DNA of 64,000 nt from JBBDRJ01 sp963766295 (GTDB lineage: Bacteria > Actinomycetota > JAICYB01). Position 1 is the first letter of the stretch. Each line of letters starts with the position of its first letter. Both the position numbers and the translations under genes were made by a program. Of the stretch, positions 51,572 to 59,755 are shown piece after piece. Under the pieces are notes generated by a model. That model saw only the letters and a program-made list of their open reading frames with translations. It had not been told where the DNA came from and searched no databases. The stretch lies in the NCBI GenBank assembly GCA_963766295.1, contig CAVXYW010000002.1, positions 930,001-994,000 of the forward strand, given 5' to 3'.

Positions 51572-52384
51572 ATGAGCAACTTCCGAGACGATCTTTCCGA
51601 CGCATCCCGGCTCGCATCGAGCTTCACCGACTTTTTGAAAACGGAACGCCCGGATCTTTTACCGCAGATCTTTTCGGGAACAATCGAAGCGATGGAAGCC
51701 ACAACGATCCTTGCCCTGCGCTTCGACAACGGCGTGGTCATGGCCGGCGACCGTCGTGCAACGGAAGGCTTCGCGATCGCGCATCGAGAGATCGAGAAGG
51801 TGTTTCCGACCGACTCGTTCTCGGCCGTCGCGATAGCCGGCGCGGCCGGTCCTGCGATGGAGATGGTCAGGCTGTTCCAGACCGAGCTCGAGTACTACGA
51901 GAAGGTCGAGGGAGAGGCACTCTCGCTGGCCGGAAAGGCCAACCATCTCGGCCGACTCATCAGGGCCAATCTGCCTGCAGCGATGCAGGGATTCGTCGTC
52001 TTGCCGTTGTTCGCGGGATATGACCCTCGCCGCTCTGAAGGCCGTATCTATCGCTACGACGTCACGGGCGGAATATCGGAAGAGACCGACTTCCACAGCG
52101 TTGGTTCCGGCGGCCGTGACGCCAAGAACTCACTGAAGAAGCTGTTTGTCAGGGCCGAAGACATCAACCAGGCCCGGGCGATCGAGATGGCGGTTGAAGC
52201 CCTAGCCGACGCAGCCGAAGAGGACGCAGCCACGGCCGGGCCCGATCCGGTCCACGGGATCTATCCGACCTGTTTCGTTATCGATTCGGACGGAGTTCGC
52301 CCTGCGGATGCCGACGAGATCGAGCGCGTAGCAACCGAGGTGCTCGAGCGCCGCACGCAAATTTCGAGGGGGCGGTCGCGATGA
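51572..52384 (+). CDS. prcB: 20S proteasome beta subunit
   Basis: A 270-residue precursor. A 43-residue propeptide ends in EA, and the nucleophile is Thr44 (TTILALRF). Asp and Lys of the catalytic triad lie in VMAGDRRAT and IEKVFPTD. Actinobacterial PrcB usually has Gly before the active-site Thr; here it is Ala43. Fourteen subunits form the two inner rings. The stop overlaps prcA by ATGA. Confidence 0.97.
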   Translation: MSNFRDDLSDASRLASSFTDFLKTERPDLLPQIFSGTIEAMEATTILALRFDNGVVMAGDRRATEGFAIAHREIEKVFPTDSFSAVAIAGAAGPAMEMVRLFQTELEYYEKVEGEALSLAGKANHLGRLIRANLPAAMQGFVVLPLFAGYDPRRSEGRIYRYDVTGGISEETDFHSVGSGGRDAKNSLKKLFVRAEDINQARAIEMAVEALADAAEEDAATAGPDPVHGIYPTCFVIDSDGVRPADADEIERVATEVLERRTQISRGRSR

Positions 52385-53070
52385 GCATGGCGTCTCCATT
52401 CATGTACGCGTCACCCGAGCAGGTCATGAAGGACCGTGCGGACTATGCCCGGCGAAACATCGCACGCGGAAAGCCGATCGTCGCGCTCGAGTACTCCGAT
52501 GGCGTCCTCCTCCTTGCCGAGAACCCGTCGGCGATGCTGCACAAACTCTCCGAGATCTACGACCGGATCGCCTTCGCTGGGGTGGGCAAGTACGACGAGT
52601 ACGAGCGTTTGCGCATAACGGGGATACGGCAAGCCGACCTCAAGGGGTACGCATACTCGCGCGAGGACGTCACTGCCCGCTCCCTCGCGAACCTCTACTC
52701 CCAAGTACTCGGTCAGATCTTCACCGACTCGCTGAAGCCATTCGAGGTGGAGATTCTCGTAGCCGGGGTCGGAGAGGAGGTCGGCGGAGCCGAGCTCTAT
52801 CACGTCACCTTCGACGGGTTCATGACCGACGAGCAGCACTTCGCGGCCCTGGGGGGCCAAGCGGATGCGCTCAAGGAGTTCTTGAGCGAGCACTATGAAG
52901 CGACACCAGACCTGAATGCGGCTATAAAGCTTGGCGTCGAGGCACTGCGCGACACCGGAAGCCCTGACTTAGCTGTAGCGCAGGTGGAAGGCGCGCTCCT
53001 CGACCGGAACCTTACGCGCAGGAAATTCCGGCGCTTGGACGCCGGCGAGATCGAAGCAGCGCTCGGCTGA
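52381..53070 (+). CDS. prcA: 20S proteasome alpha subunit
   Basis: A 229-residue alpha subunit. The N-terminal SPFMYASPEQVMKDRADYARR holds the gate and the conserved helix H0, and KPIVALEYSDGVLLLAENPS follows as in other PrcA proteins. The C-terminus is short and lacks a long acidic tail. It is translationally coupled to prcB and forms the outer rings that dock Mpa. A strong terminator follows directly. Confidence 0.97.
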   Translation: MSMASPFMYASPEQVMKDRADYARRNIARGKPIVALEYSDGVLLLAENPSAMLHKLSEIYDRIAFAGVGKYDEYERLRITGIRQADLKGYAYSREDVTARSLANLYSQVLGQIFTDSLKPFEVEILVAGVGEEVGGAELYHVTFDGFMTDEQHFAALGGQADALKEFLSEHYEATPDLNAAIKLGVEALRDTGSPDLAVAQVEGALLDRNLTRRKFRRLDAGEIEAALG

Positions 53071-53072
53071 AA

Positions 53073-53130
53073 CTCCAAAGGACGGCCGGTTCAGAGATGA
53101 AACCGACCATCCTTTGGAGGAGTCTTTCCT
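53073..53130. terminator. Bidirectional terminator after prcA
   Basis: Outer arms CTCCAAAGGA (53073-53082) and TCCTTTGGAG (53110-53119) are perfect, and the inner CCGGTT/AAACCG pairs extend the stem. The pyrimidine-rich tract TCTTTCCTTCTT follows on the plus strand. It separates prcA from the facing coiled-coil protein gene. Confidence 0.88.
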
Positions 53131-53134
53131 TCTT

Positions 53135-53842
53135 CTAGGCCGCTTTCAAAGCCTCAACCGCGTCGTGACCGTCCTGCTTGCCTTCCCGCAGATCCTCACG
53201 CGCACTTCTCAGATCAGCAGATGCCTGCCGAAGAAGAGCTTGCGCCTCCGGCCAATCCTGTGGAGTTAGCGGAAGCACGGTGTCCGGGACACCCCAGGCC
53301 GCGGACTTCGCGGCTTCGGTGTGGGCAACCATCGAGTCGTGCTCGGCTTGAGCCTGCGTTACGTGCTTGCCGGCCGCAGCGGCTTCGTCGATGGCGTTCT
53401 GGATTCGCGCCGCGACTTCCGCCAGCTTGTTAGCCGTAGCCGTAGCGGCGTCGGCTGCGAGCGTGAGCATCGTGCGCGGCGTTACCAGGACGTAGATACG
53501 GAAATCCTCGACGATCGACTTGCACTCGGCCTTCAGCTCCTCGCGATCGTCCTCGGTCCTGATCTGGGCCTTGAGCCGGGTCAATCCGGCCTGGGCCTCC
53601 GCGAGCTGGTCTTCGAGTATCGCCTCGTGCCGCGCGGTGACGTGATGCGAAGAAGCAACCGCGTTCTGGAGCCGGTCGATCCGCGCGAGCCGGTCGTCGA
53701 TCGCTTTGATGCAGTGCTGCTGGATGTTTTCGATGCTGCGTTCGGCGGGCCGTGGGGTCTGCGCGGTCGCGGACGGGGCCAGCGCTACCAATATTCCGGC
53801 GACAACTGCCACGGCCGTCCAGCGGATGGACCTCGACTTCAT
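53135..53842 (-). CDS. Exported coiled-coil protein
   Basis: A 235-residue protein with a signal peptide (MKSRSIRWTAVAVVAGILVALAP is hydrophobic and ends near SATAQ) and a mature part that is almost all helix with heptad-like repeats (LEDQLAEAQAGLTRLKAQI, ANKLAEVAARIQNAIDEA). Two or three Cys could form disulfides. I recognise no family. AAAGGAG precedes the ATG. It follows a lipoprotein gene by 16 nt on the same strand. Confidence 0.72.
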   Translation of the reverse strand: MKSRSIRWTAVAVVAGILVALAPSATAQTPRPAERSIENIQQHCIKAIDDRLARIDRLQNAVASSHHVTARHEAILEDQLAEAQAGLTRLKAQIRTEDDREELKAECKSIVEDFRIYVLVTPRTMLTLAADAATATANKLAEVAARIQNAIDEAAAAGKHVTQAQAEHDSMVAHTEAAKSAAWGVPDTVLPLTPQDWPEAQALLRQASADLRSAREDLREGKQDGHDAVEALKAA

Positions 53843-53858
53843 GCTTGATCTCCTTTCG

Positions 53859-54194
53859 TTACTCACCGGGGATTGCTTCGGTTCGTCCGAACTCGGAGCT
53901 GCCTTCGTTCAATTCGGTGTCGAGCTCGGTCAGATCTCCGTCAATCTCAGCGAGCTCCGACTCGATCTGCGTAGTGCCGGGCGCGTGCCCCGAGCGCAAG
54001 GGTTGGCTTCCAGCATCACTTGCCTTCTCGTTAGCAACTGAGTCGGCCGCAGATCCTGCGCTCGCATCGCTGAGAACGAGAGATGCTTCGTCGTCCGTTG
54101 ATGCCGGCTGCGTCGTCGCATCCCGTGCACCGCTGCACGCACCAACCGCGAACACGACACCGATCAGGGCTACTGGGTACAACGCCTTCTTCAC
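53859..54194 (-). CDS. Small acidic lipoprotein
   Basis: A 111-residue lipoprotein: VKKALYPVALIGVVFAVGAC with lipobox AVGAC, then a Ser/Asp/Ala-rich low-complexity region and an acidic helix (QIESELAEIDGDLTELDTEL). AAGGAGGCGG precedes the GTG start at 54194. It forms an operon with the exported coiled-coil protein, and the two acidic or helical mature parts could interact. The function is unknown. Confidence 0.7.
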   Translation of the reverse strand: MKKALYPVALIGVVFAVGACSGARDATTQPASTDDEASLVLSDASAGSAADSVANEKASDAGSQPLRSGHAPGTTQIESELAEIDGDLTELDTELNEGSSEFGRTEAIPGE

Positions 54195-54323
54195 GTCCGC
54201 CTCCTTACATCTCGGCCCTATGCAAGAAGAGTCGGGCGCACACATTCGGCTGCGGTTCGCGAACTGTTAGAGGCGTGTAAGAGGGCCGGCCTTTGATGCC
54301 GGGTGTATCAAGAGCGTCGCCCG

Positions 54324-54329
54324 TAGACT
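54324..54329 (+). promoter_or_regulatory. Putative -10 box of pafA
   Basis: TAGACT lies 6 nt before the ATG at 54336, with no ribosome site. A leaderless pafA mRNA separate from prcBA is likely. Confidence 0.45.
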
Positions 54330-54335
54330 GGCTGG

Positions 54336-55691
54336 ATGGAGAAGCGGATCTTCGGGCTCGAGTCGGAATACGGCGTGACCTGCACCTTCCGCGGGCAACG
54401 CCGGTTGAGCCCGGACGAAGTTGCTCGATACCTCTTCCGTAAGGTCGTGCAGTGGGGACGTTCGTCCAACGTGTTCCTGGACAACGGAGCGCGACTGTAC
54501 TTGGACGTCGGATCGCATCCCGAGTACGCAACTCCGGAGTGCGACAACATCCCCGATCTCATCGCGCACGACAAGGCAGGGGAGCGCCGGCTTGAGAACC
54601 TGTTGCTCGGCGCCCAGGCCCGTCTTCACGACGAGGGCATCGCGGGCGACGTCTATCTGTTCAAGAACAACACCGACTCGGCCGGAAACTCCTACGGATG
54701 TCACGAGAACTTTCTGGTCTCGCGCTACGGCGAGTTCCAGCGCTTCGCCGACATCCTGATCCCGTTCCTCGTCTCCCGTCAGTGCTTCTCGGGAGCCGGG
54801 AAGGTCCTGCACACATCGCGGGGCGCCCTGTTCTGCCTGTCACAGCGCGCCGAACACATCTGGGAAGGTGTGTCGTCCGCCACGACGAGGTCTCGGCCCA
54901 TCATCAACACGAGGGACGAGCCTCACGCGGACGCCGAGAAATACCGTCGGCTCCACGTGATCGTGGGTGACTCGAACATGAGCGAGGTCGCCTCTTTCGT
55001 GAAGGTGGGGGCGACGGCGGTCCTGCTGCGCATGATCGAAGAGAACGTCGTTATGCGCGACATGACCCTGGAGAACCCGATCCGCGCGATACGTGAGATA
55101 TCGCACGACATGACCTGCAAGCGGAAAGTCAGGCTGGCGAACGGCCGCGAGCTGAACGCCGTGCAGATCCAGTGGGAGTACTTCACGCGCGCGCAGCGAT
55201 ACGCCGAGTATCGCGATCTAGCCGACGAGCTGAAGACATCGCTCAAGCTCTGGGAGCAGATGCTCATCGGCTTGGAGAACGACCCGTTGTCGTTGGATCG
55301 CGAGCTCGATTGGGTCATGAAGTACAAGATCATCCAGGGCTACCGCGAGCGTCACGGGCTTCCCCTCGGGCACCCACGCGTCGCGCTGGTCGACCTCGCT
55401 TACCACGATGTGCACCGCGGGCGGGGTCTGTACTACATGCTCGAACGAGAAGGGCACGCGGACCGAATGGTCACCGAGGATCACGTCGAGAAGGCGATCA
55501 TCGAGGCCCCGCAAACGACGAGGGCGCGACTGAGGGCCGAGTTCATCAAGGAAGCCAAGCGCCGCCGTCGCGACTACACGGTCGACTGGGTCCACCTGAA
55601 GTTGAACGATCAGGCTCAGCGAACAGTCCTGTGCAAGGACCCCTTCCGCTCCGAGGACGAACGCGTCGAGCGGCTGATCGCTTCGATGTAG
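54336..55691 (+). CDS. pafA: Pup-protein ligase PafA
   Basis: A 451-residue glutamine-synthetase-like ligase. FGLESEYGVTC holds Glu9 for Mg binding and LYLDVGSHPEYATPE holds the catalytic Asp57. It lacks the Dop-loop present in Dop at 45 kb. With ATP it joins the terminal Glu of Pup to substrate lysines. It is separated from prcA by an oppositely oriented envelope gene pair, which is unusual. Confidence 0.97.
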   Translation: MEKRIFGLESEYGVTCTFRGQRRLSPDEVARYLFRKVVQWGRSSNVFLDNGARLYLDVGSHPEYATPECDNIPDLIAHDKAGERRLENLLLGAQARLHDEGIAGDVYLFKNNTDSAGNSYGCHENFLVSRYGEFQRFADILIPFLVSRQCFSGAGKVLHTSRGALFCLSQRAEHIWEGVSSATTRSRPIINTRDEPHADAEKYRRLHVIVGDSNMSEVASFVKVGATAVLLRMIEENVVMRDMTLENPIRAIREISHDMTCKRKVRLANGRELNAVQIQWEYFTRAQRYAEYRDLADELKTSLKLWEQMLIGLENDPLSLDRELDWVMKYKIIQGYRERHGLPLGHPRVALVDLAYHDVHRGRGLYYMLEREGHADRMVTEDHVEKAIIEAPQTTRARLRAEFIKEAKRRRRDYTVDWVHLKLNDQAQRTVLCKDPFRSEDERVERLIASM

Positions 55692-55703
55692 CACCCTGGA
55701 CGC

Positions 55704-56885
55704 GTGCCGGATGGGGGACGCGACGTGGTGACCGAGCGCCTCGGATACAGGCCCGAGTTGGATGGTTTGCGCGCTCTGGCCGTCCTCGCGGTTTTCGTCT
55801 GGCATACATGGAGCGTCCTGCTGCCCAAGCCGCTCTTCACGGATCCACCACTGGCAGGTTTCCTCGGCGTCGACATCTTCTTCGTCCTGAGTGGGTTCCT
55901 GATCACGACACTGCTGTTGGAGGAGCGAGAGTCCACCGGAACGATCCGCTTGTTGGCCTTCTATGGACGGCGGGCGCTGCGGCTCGTCCCTGCGTTGGTT
56001 GTTCTGGTCGGCTTGGGCTGGATAGCCGCAGCGTCTCTGGACGGCCACCCGTTCCCTTACGAGCAAGAAGCGTTCCTCGCTGTTACGTACATGAGCAATT
56101 GGTTCGTGCACCGACTCGGACCCTTGACGCACACGTGGTCCCTATCCTTGGAGGAGCAGTACTACCTGGTTTGGGCCGTCGCGTTGTACGTATGTTTGGG
56201 ACGAGGAGTATCTCGAAAGCTCCTCGGCTGGATCGCGATCGGGGGTGTGGTCGGCCTAGTCGGAATTCGGATGGCCGCCTTTGGCAGCGTGGAACGCGGC
56301 CTGGCGGTTAGTGCGTTCACTTCCTACTCACACGTCGATGCGCTCTTGCTGGGCAATGCCGTGGCCCTGGTCCCGGAGCTTTGGGCATGGGTCAGGCATC
56401 GATGGGTGATCCTCCTTGCGGGAGTCGGGGCGCTCGCGATCATGGTGTTGCCACCCGATGCCTTGGGTGGTCCGGCGGCTTTTACTGAGGCGCCCGCGCT
56501 CCGGACGGGCATCCCGGACATCTACTTCCGCGGGCTCTTGACGCTGTTCGCTTTCTGCATCGCCGTGTTCGTCGCCCGGATACACCACATGCGAGGTGAT
56601 GTGTTGACTGCTGGGTTGGGAAGGCAGCCGTTGCCGGCGATCGGCCGTATCTCCTACGGTCTGTATCTCTTCCACCTTCCTGTTTTCATCATCGTGGCCT
56701 TCGAGATGTCATCCGGTCCAGGGTTGGCAAAGGCTGTCGTGGCTTGGGCGGCGAGTTTCGCGTGCGCGATCGCGTCATATCTGTTCGTTGAGCGCCGGGC
56801 ACTGCGCCTGAAGTCGCGCTTAGTACCGAAGGGGAGGGAACATATACCCCAGTGGGAAGGCGCCCCACTGAGCGAGTCGTCCTAA
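55704..56885 (+). CDS. Acyltransferase family 3 protein, OafA-like
   Basis: A 393-residue protein with about ten membrane helices. RPELDGLRALAVLAVFVWHTW carries the catalytic His near residue 34, GVDIFFVLSGFLIT is the second motif and WSLSLEEQYYL the third. It acetylates or acylates surface glycans. It starts with GTG 55704; GTG 55728 is also possible. It is 12 nt after pafA and 11 nt before the aldo/keto reductase, so the three may be one transcript. Confidence 0.92.
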   Translation: MPDGGRDVVTERLGYRPELDGLRALAVLAVFVWHTWSVLLPKPLFTDPPLAGFLGVDIFFVLSGFLITTLLLEERESTGTIRLLAFYGRRALRLVPALVVLVGLGWIAAASLDGHPFPYEQEAFLAVTYMSNWFVHRLGPLTHTWSLSLEEQYYLVWAVALYVCLGRGVSRKLLGWIAIGGVVGLVGIRMAAFGSVERGLAVSAFTSYSHVDALLLGNAVALVPELWAWVRHRWVILLAGVGALAIMVLPPDALGGPAAFTEAPALRTGIPDIYFRGLLTLFAFCIAVFVARIHHMRGDVLTAGLGRQPLPAIGRISYGLYLFHLPVFIIVAFEMSSGPGLAKAVVAWAASFACAIASYLFVERRALRLKSRLVPKGREHIPQWEGAPLSESS

Positions 56886-56896
56886 GGAGGAAGTCC

Positions 56897-57898
56897 ATGC
56901 CGTCATTCGTGTCGTTGGGTAATTCGGGACTGAAGGTGTCGCGTCTCTGCCTGGGCGCGATGAACTTCGGCAACGAGGCCTGGGGGTGCGACGAGCCGAC
57001 ATCGGCGAAGATCATCTCGGGGTTCCTTGACGCCGGTCTCAACTTCATCGATACGGCGAACACGTATGCCGGCGGTGCGTCCGAAGAAATCGTTGGACGC
57101 GCGATAGCTGCGCGGAGAGAAGAGGTTGTCCTCGCGACGAAGGGATACTCGCCTGAAGGGCAAGGTCCCAACGAATGGGGTAACTCGCGCGAGAACCTCA
57201 CACGCTCTCTGAACAACTCACTGCAGAGGTTGGGAACCGACTACGTCGATCTGTATCAGGTTCACAACTGGGATTGGACGACTCCGGTCGAAGAAACGAT
57301 GTCGGCGCTCGATGAATTCGTCAGACAGGGGAAGGTCCGGTACATCGGGTGCTCCAACTGGCAGGGCTCCCAGATCGTCGAGGGGCAGTGGGCAGCACAG
57401 CGTATTGGCGGTGTACCCCTCGTCTCTCTGCAACCTCAGTACTCCCTGCTCGTGCGTGATATCGAGCGCGACATCCTTCCGACCGCACGTCGTCAGGGAC
57501 TGGGATGCATCGTCTGGTCACCACTGGCGGGCGGAGTGCTCTCCGGCAAGTACACGAAGGACGATGCTCCGGCGGATTCGCGCTACGGACGAGCCGGCGA
57601 AGGCGACGTCTGGGAACGCTTCAAGCAGACACTGTTCAGCGATCGGAACTTCGAGATCGTCGACAAGGTCGGTGAGATTGCGCGCAGCCTCGGATCGAAT
57701 CACGCCGCAGTTGCCGTGGCGTGGACGCTCGCGCAGCGCGGGGTCACCAGCGCGATCATCGGTCCCCGAACTGTCGAGCAGCTGGAGGACAACCTGGCCG
57801 CCGCCGATCTCGGTCTCGGGGACTCGGTGAAGGACTTGGACCGCGCCGCTCGCGGAGCGTGGGCGTACCCGAACTACATGCAGCCGGAGCCGTCCTAG
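56897..57898 (+). CDS. Aldo/keto reductase
   Basis: A 333-residue TIM-barrel NADPH enzyme. The catalytic tetrad is present: Asp and Tyr in FIDTANTYAGG, Lys in LATKGY and His in YQVHNWD. SNWQGSQI and the C-terminal IIGPRTVEQLEDNL are cofactor-binding motifs. AAGGAGGAA precedes the ATG. The substrate is unknown. Confidence 0.93.
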   Translation: MPSFVSLGNSGLKVSRLCLGAMNFGNEAWGCDEPTSAKIISGFLDAGLNFIDTANTYAGGASEEIVGRAIAARREEVVLATKGYSPEGQGPNEWGNSRENLTRSLNNSLQRLGTDYVDLYQVHNWDWTTPVEETMSALDEFVRQGKVRYIGCSNWQGSQIVEGQWAAQRIGGVPLVSLQPQYSLLVRDIERDILPTARRQGLGCIVWSPLAGGVLSGKYTKDDAPADSRYGRAGEGDVWERFKQTLFSDRNFEIVDKVGEIARSLGSNHAAVAVAWTLAQRGVTSAIIGPRTVEQLEDNLAAADLGLGDSVKDLDRAARGAWAYPNYMQPEPS

Positions 57899-57899
57899 C

Positions 57900-58691
57900 T
57901 CAGGAACTCAGGTCGTACAGCAGCCGGTAGTACGCGATGCGTTCTTCGTCGCGCTCTATGCCGTACGACTCGAGGAAAAGATCTTGAAATCCGGGACCTA
58001 CGTTCCAGTCGCAGCTCCACGTGGCGACGGCCAGGTCCCACCAACGATCGGCCAGTCCCATCTCACCCAGGTCGAGGAACGCGATGGCTTCTGCGTCCTC
58101 GATGAGGATGTTCGGAAAGCAGTAGTCCCCGTGACACAGGACGACGTCCTCGGAGGCAGGACGGGTCTTCTCGAGCTGTTCCAACGCAGCGGCCGGCGAG
58201 AGATGCAGAAACTCTTCGTGGAAGTCGCCCTTCGACTTCGGAACGCCGTCGCCATCGACGCGTCGTCGACCGTGTTCCAGGGCTGCGCCCAGCGTGAAGT
58301 CGAACGGACAATCTTCGATCGCTGTTTCGTGGAACCTCCGCAAGCCGCGGGCAAGGATCGAAACAGTAGTCGCAGGATCTGCGATCAATTCCGGCTGGGT
58401 TGCGTCCTTTCCGGGAAGAGCGGTGAGCGTGAGCCACTCGACGTCGTCATTCGAGCCGTAGTCGAGAACGGTGGCGACGGGGAGATGGTCCTCGGCCCAG
58501 TCGATCCGTTCCTGCTCGTCCTTCAAGCTCGGATAGAGACCTTTCCCGAGGACCTTGATGTAAACGGTGTCCCGTCCGGGCTCCGTCCGACGCCAAACGG
58601 CTCCCTGTGGATTCAGGATCCACACGACCTCATGCTTCGCGCGCGGATGCGCCTCGATGACCTCTTGGGGCACGCCGATGGGAGCCGACAC
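57900..58691 (-). CDS. APH(3')-type aminoglycoside phosphotransferase family protein
   Basis: A 263-residue kinase-fold protein of the normal length for aminoglycoside 3'-phosphotransferases. CHGDYCFPNILI gives the catalytic Asp and Asn (HGDxxxxN), AFLDLGEMGLADRWWDLA the metal Asp and a C-terminal LLYDL recalls the LLDEF end of APH(3') enzymes. It could phosphorylate an aminoglycoside or another small molecule. No resistance cassette, integron or transposon surrounds it. GTG start, divergent from pafB. Confidence 0.82.
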   Translation of the reverse strand: MSAPIGVPQEVIEAHPRAKHEVVWILNPQGAVWRRTEPGRDTVYIKVLGKGLYPSLKDEQERIDWAEDHLPVATVLDYGSNDDVEWLTLTALPGKDATQPELIADPATTVSILARGLRRFHETAIEDCPFDFTLGAALEHGRRRVDGDGVPKSKGDFHEEFLHLSPAAALEQLEKTRPASEDVVLCHGDYCFPNILIEDAEAIAFLDLGEMGLADRWWDLAVATWSCDWNVGPGFQDLFLESYGIERDEERIAYYRLLYDLSS

Positions 58692-58697
58692 CAGGGG

Positions 58698-58703
58698 TAC
58701 GAT
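58698..58703 (+). promoter_or_regulatory. Putative -10 box of pafBC
   Basis: TACGAT lies 8 nt before the GTG at 58712, with no ribosome site, which fits leaderless pafB. Confidence 0.45.
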
Positions 58704-58711
58704 ACGTCCCC

Positions 58712-59755
58712 GTGCGCAAGGTCGAACGCCTCGTAAACCTCATCGCGCTGCTGCTCAACACGCGGCGGCCGCTGACCGTCGAAGAGGTAAGGAACACAGT
58801 TCCCGGCTACCAGCAAGAGGACTACGCGTCCTTCAAGCGCATGTTCGAACGTGACAAAGAAGAGCTGAGATCGCTCGGTATCCCCATCGAGCGGCGGTTC
58901 ACCGATGTTTGGGAGGTCGAAGAGGGCTACCTGATCTCCAAGGATCGCTACTACCTGCCCGAGCTCGATCTGACACCGGACGAGATGGCCGCACTTTGGA
59001 TCGCATCCAGCATCGTCGTAGAGCCCGGCACCAGCGACGAGCAGGCTCTCGTGAAACTCTCCTTGGGTGCCGACGGCGGGGCAGATCCTGCTTCGCCTCC
59101 GTGGCTGCGGGCGCAGCTGCATCTCGATGCGCCGTCGCTTCCTCAGATCCTCGAGGCGGTCGCCGGAAGGCGACGCGTGAAGTTCAAGTACAAAGCTGCC
59201 GGACAAGCGAAGGATGTCGAGCGCACCGTTGATCCTTACGCGCTGATCCACAGCCAGGGTGCTTGGTATCTGACGGGCCACGACCATTTGCGCGGCGCCG
59301 TCCGGAACTTCAAGCTCGCGCGGATCGCCGGGAAAGTCGCCATGGCCTCCCGGGCGAGTGGTCCGGAGTTCGAGATTCCCGAGGGCTTCTCCGCCGAGAA
59401 CAGGCCGGTCACCGAACCGTGGATCGCTGACGAGGGCGTCGGTGTCGACGTCGCGTTCTCGCCCCGTCTTTCGTGGTGGGTCGAGCAATCCGTCGGGTTC
59501 GAAAAGAAAGGAACGTGGAAAGACTGGTCCGTAGTCCACGTGAACATCTCCGACGAGGACGGGTTCGTCTCGTGGGTCCTCCAGTTTGGTGAAGATGCGA
59601 TGGTCAAGTCGCCGGATCGCATACGAGACGCCGTGGTGAAGCGGCTCCGTGCGGCTGCTCGCGCTACCCGTCCGTCGCCGGCTGAGTCGCGATCGGCATC
59701 CAAACCGAAAGCAACGAAGCCGAAAGCCAAGCCGCGCTCCGGAGGTAGCCGATGA
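58712..59755 (+). CDS. pafB: WYL-domain transcriptional activator subunit PafB
   Basis: A 347-residue protein. The N-terminal winged helix (KVERLVNLIALLLNTRRPLTV) is followed by a WYL domain (about 145-250; VERTVDPYALIHSQGAWYLTGHD) and a WCX region. The tail is a Ser/Lys/Pro linker. PafB and PafC form a heterodimer that activates DNA-damage genes independently of LexA and RecA. It overlaps pafC by ATGA. Confidence 0.93.
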   Translation: MRKVERLVNLIALLLNTRRPLTVEEVRNTVPGYQQEDYASFKRMFERDKEELRSLGIPIERRFTDVWEVEEGYLISKDRYYLPELDLTPDEMAALWIASSIVVEPGTSDEQALVKLSLGADGGADPASPPWLRAQLHLDAPSLPQILEAVAGRRRVKFKYKAAGQAKDVERTVDPYALIHSQGAWYLTGHDHLRGAVRNFKLARIAGKVAMASRASGPEFEIPEGFSAENRPVTEPWIADEGVGVDVAFSPRLSWWVEQSVGFEKKGTWKDWSVVHVNISDEDGFVSWVLQFGEDAMVKSPDRIRDAVVKRLRAAARATRPSPAESRSASKPKATKPKAKPRSGGSR

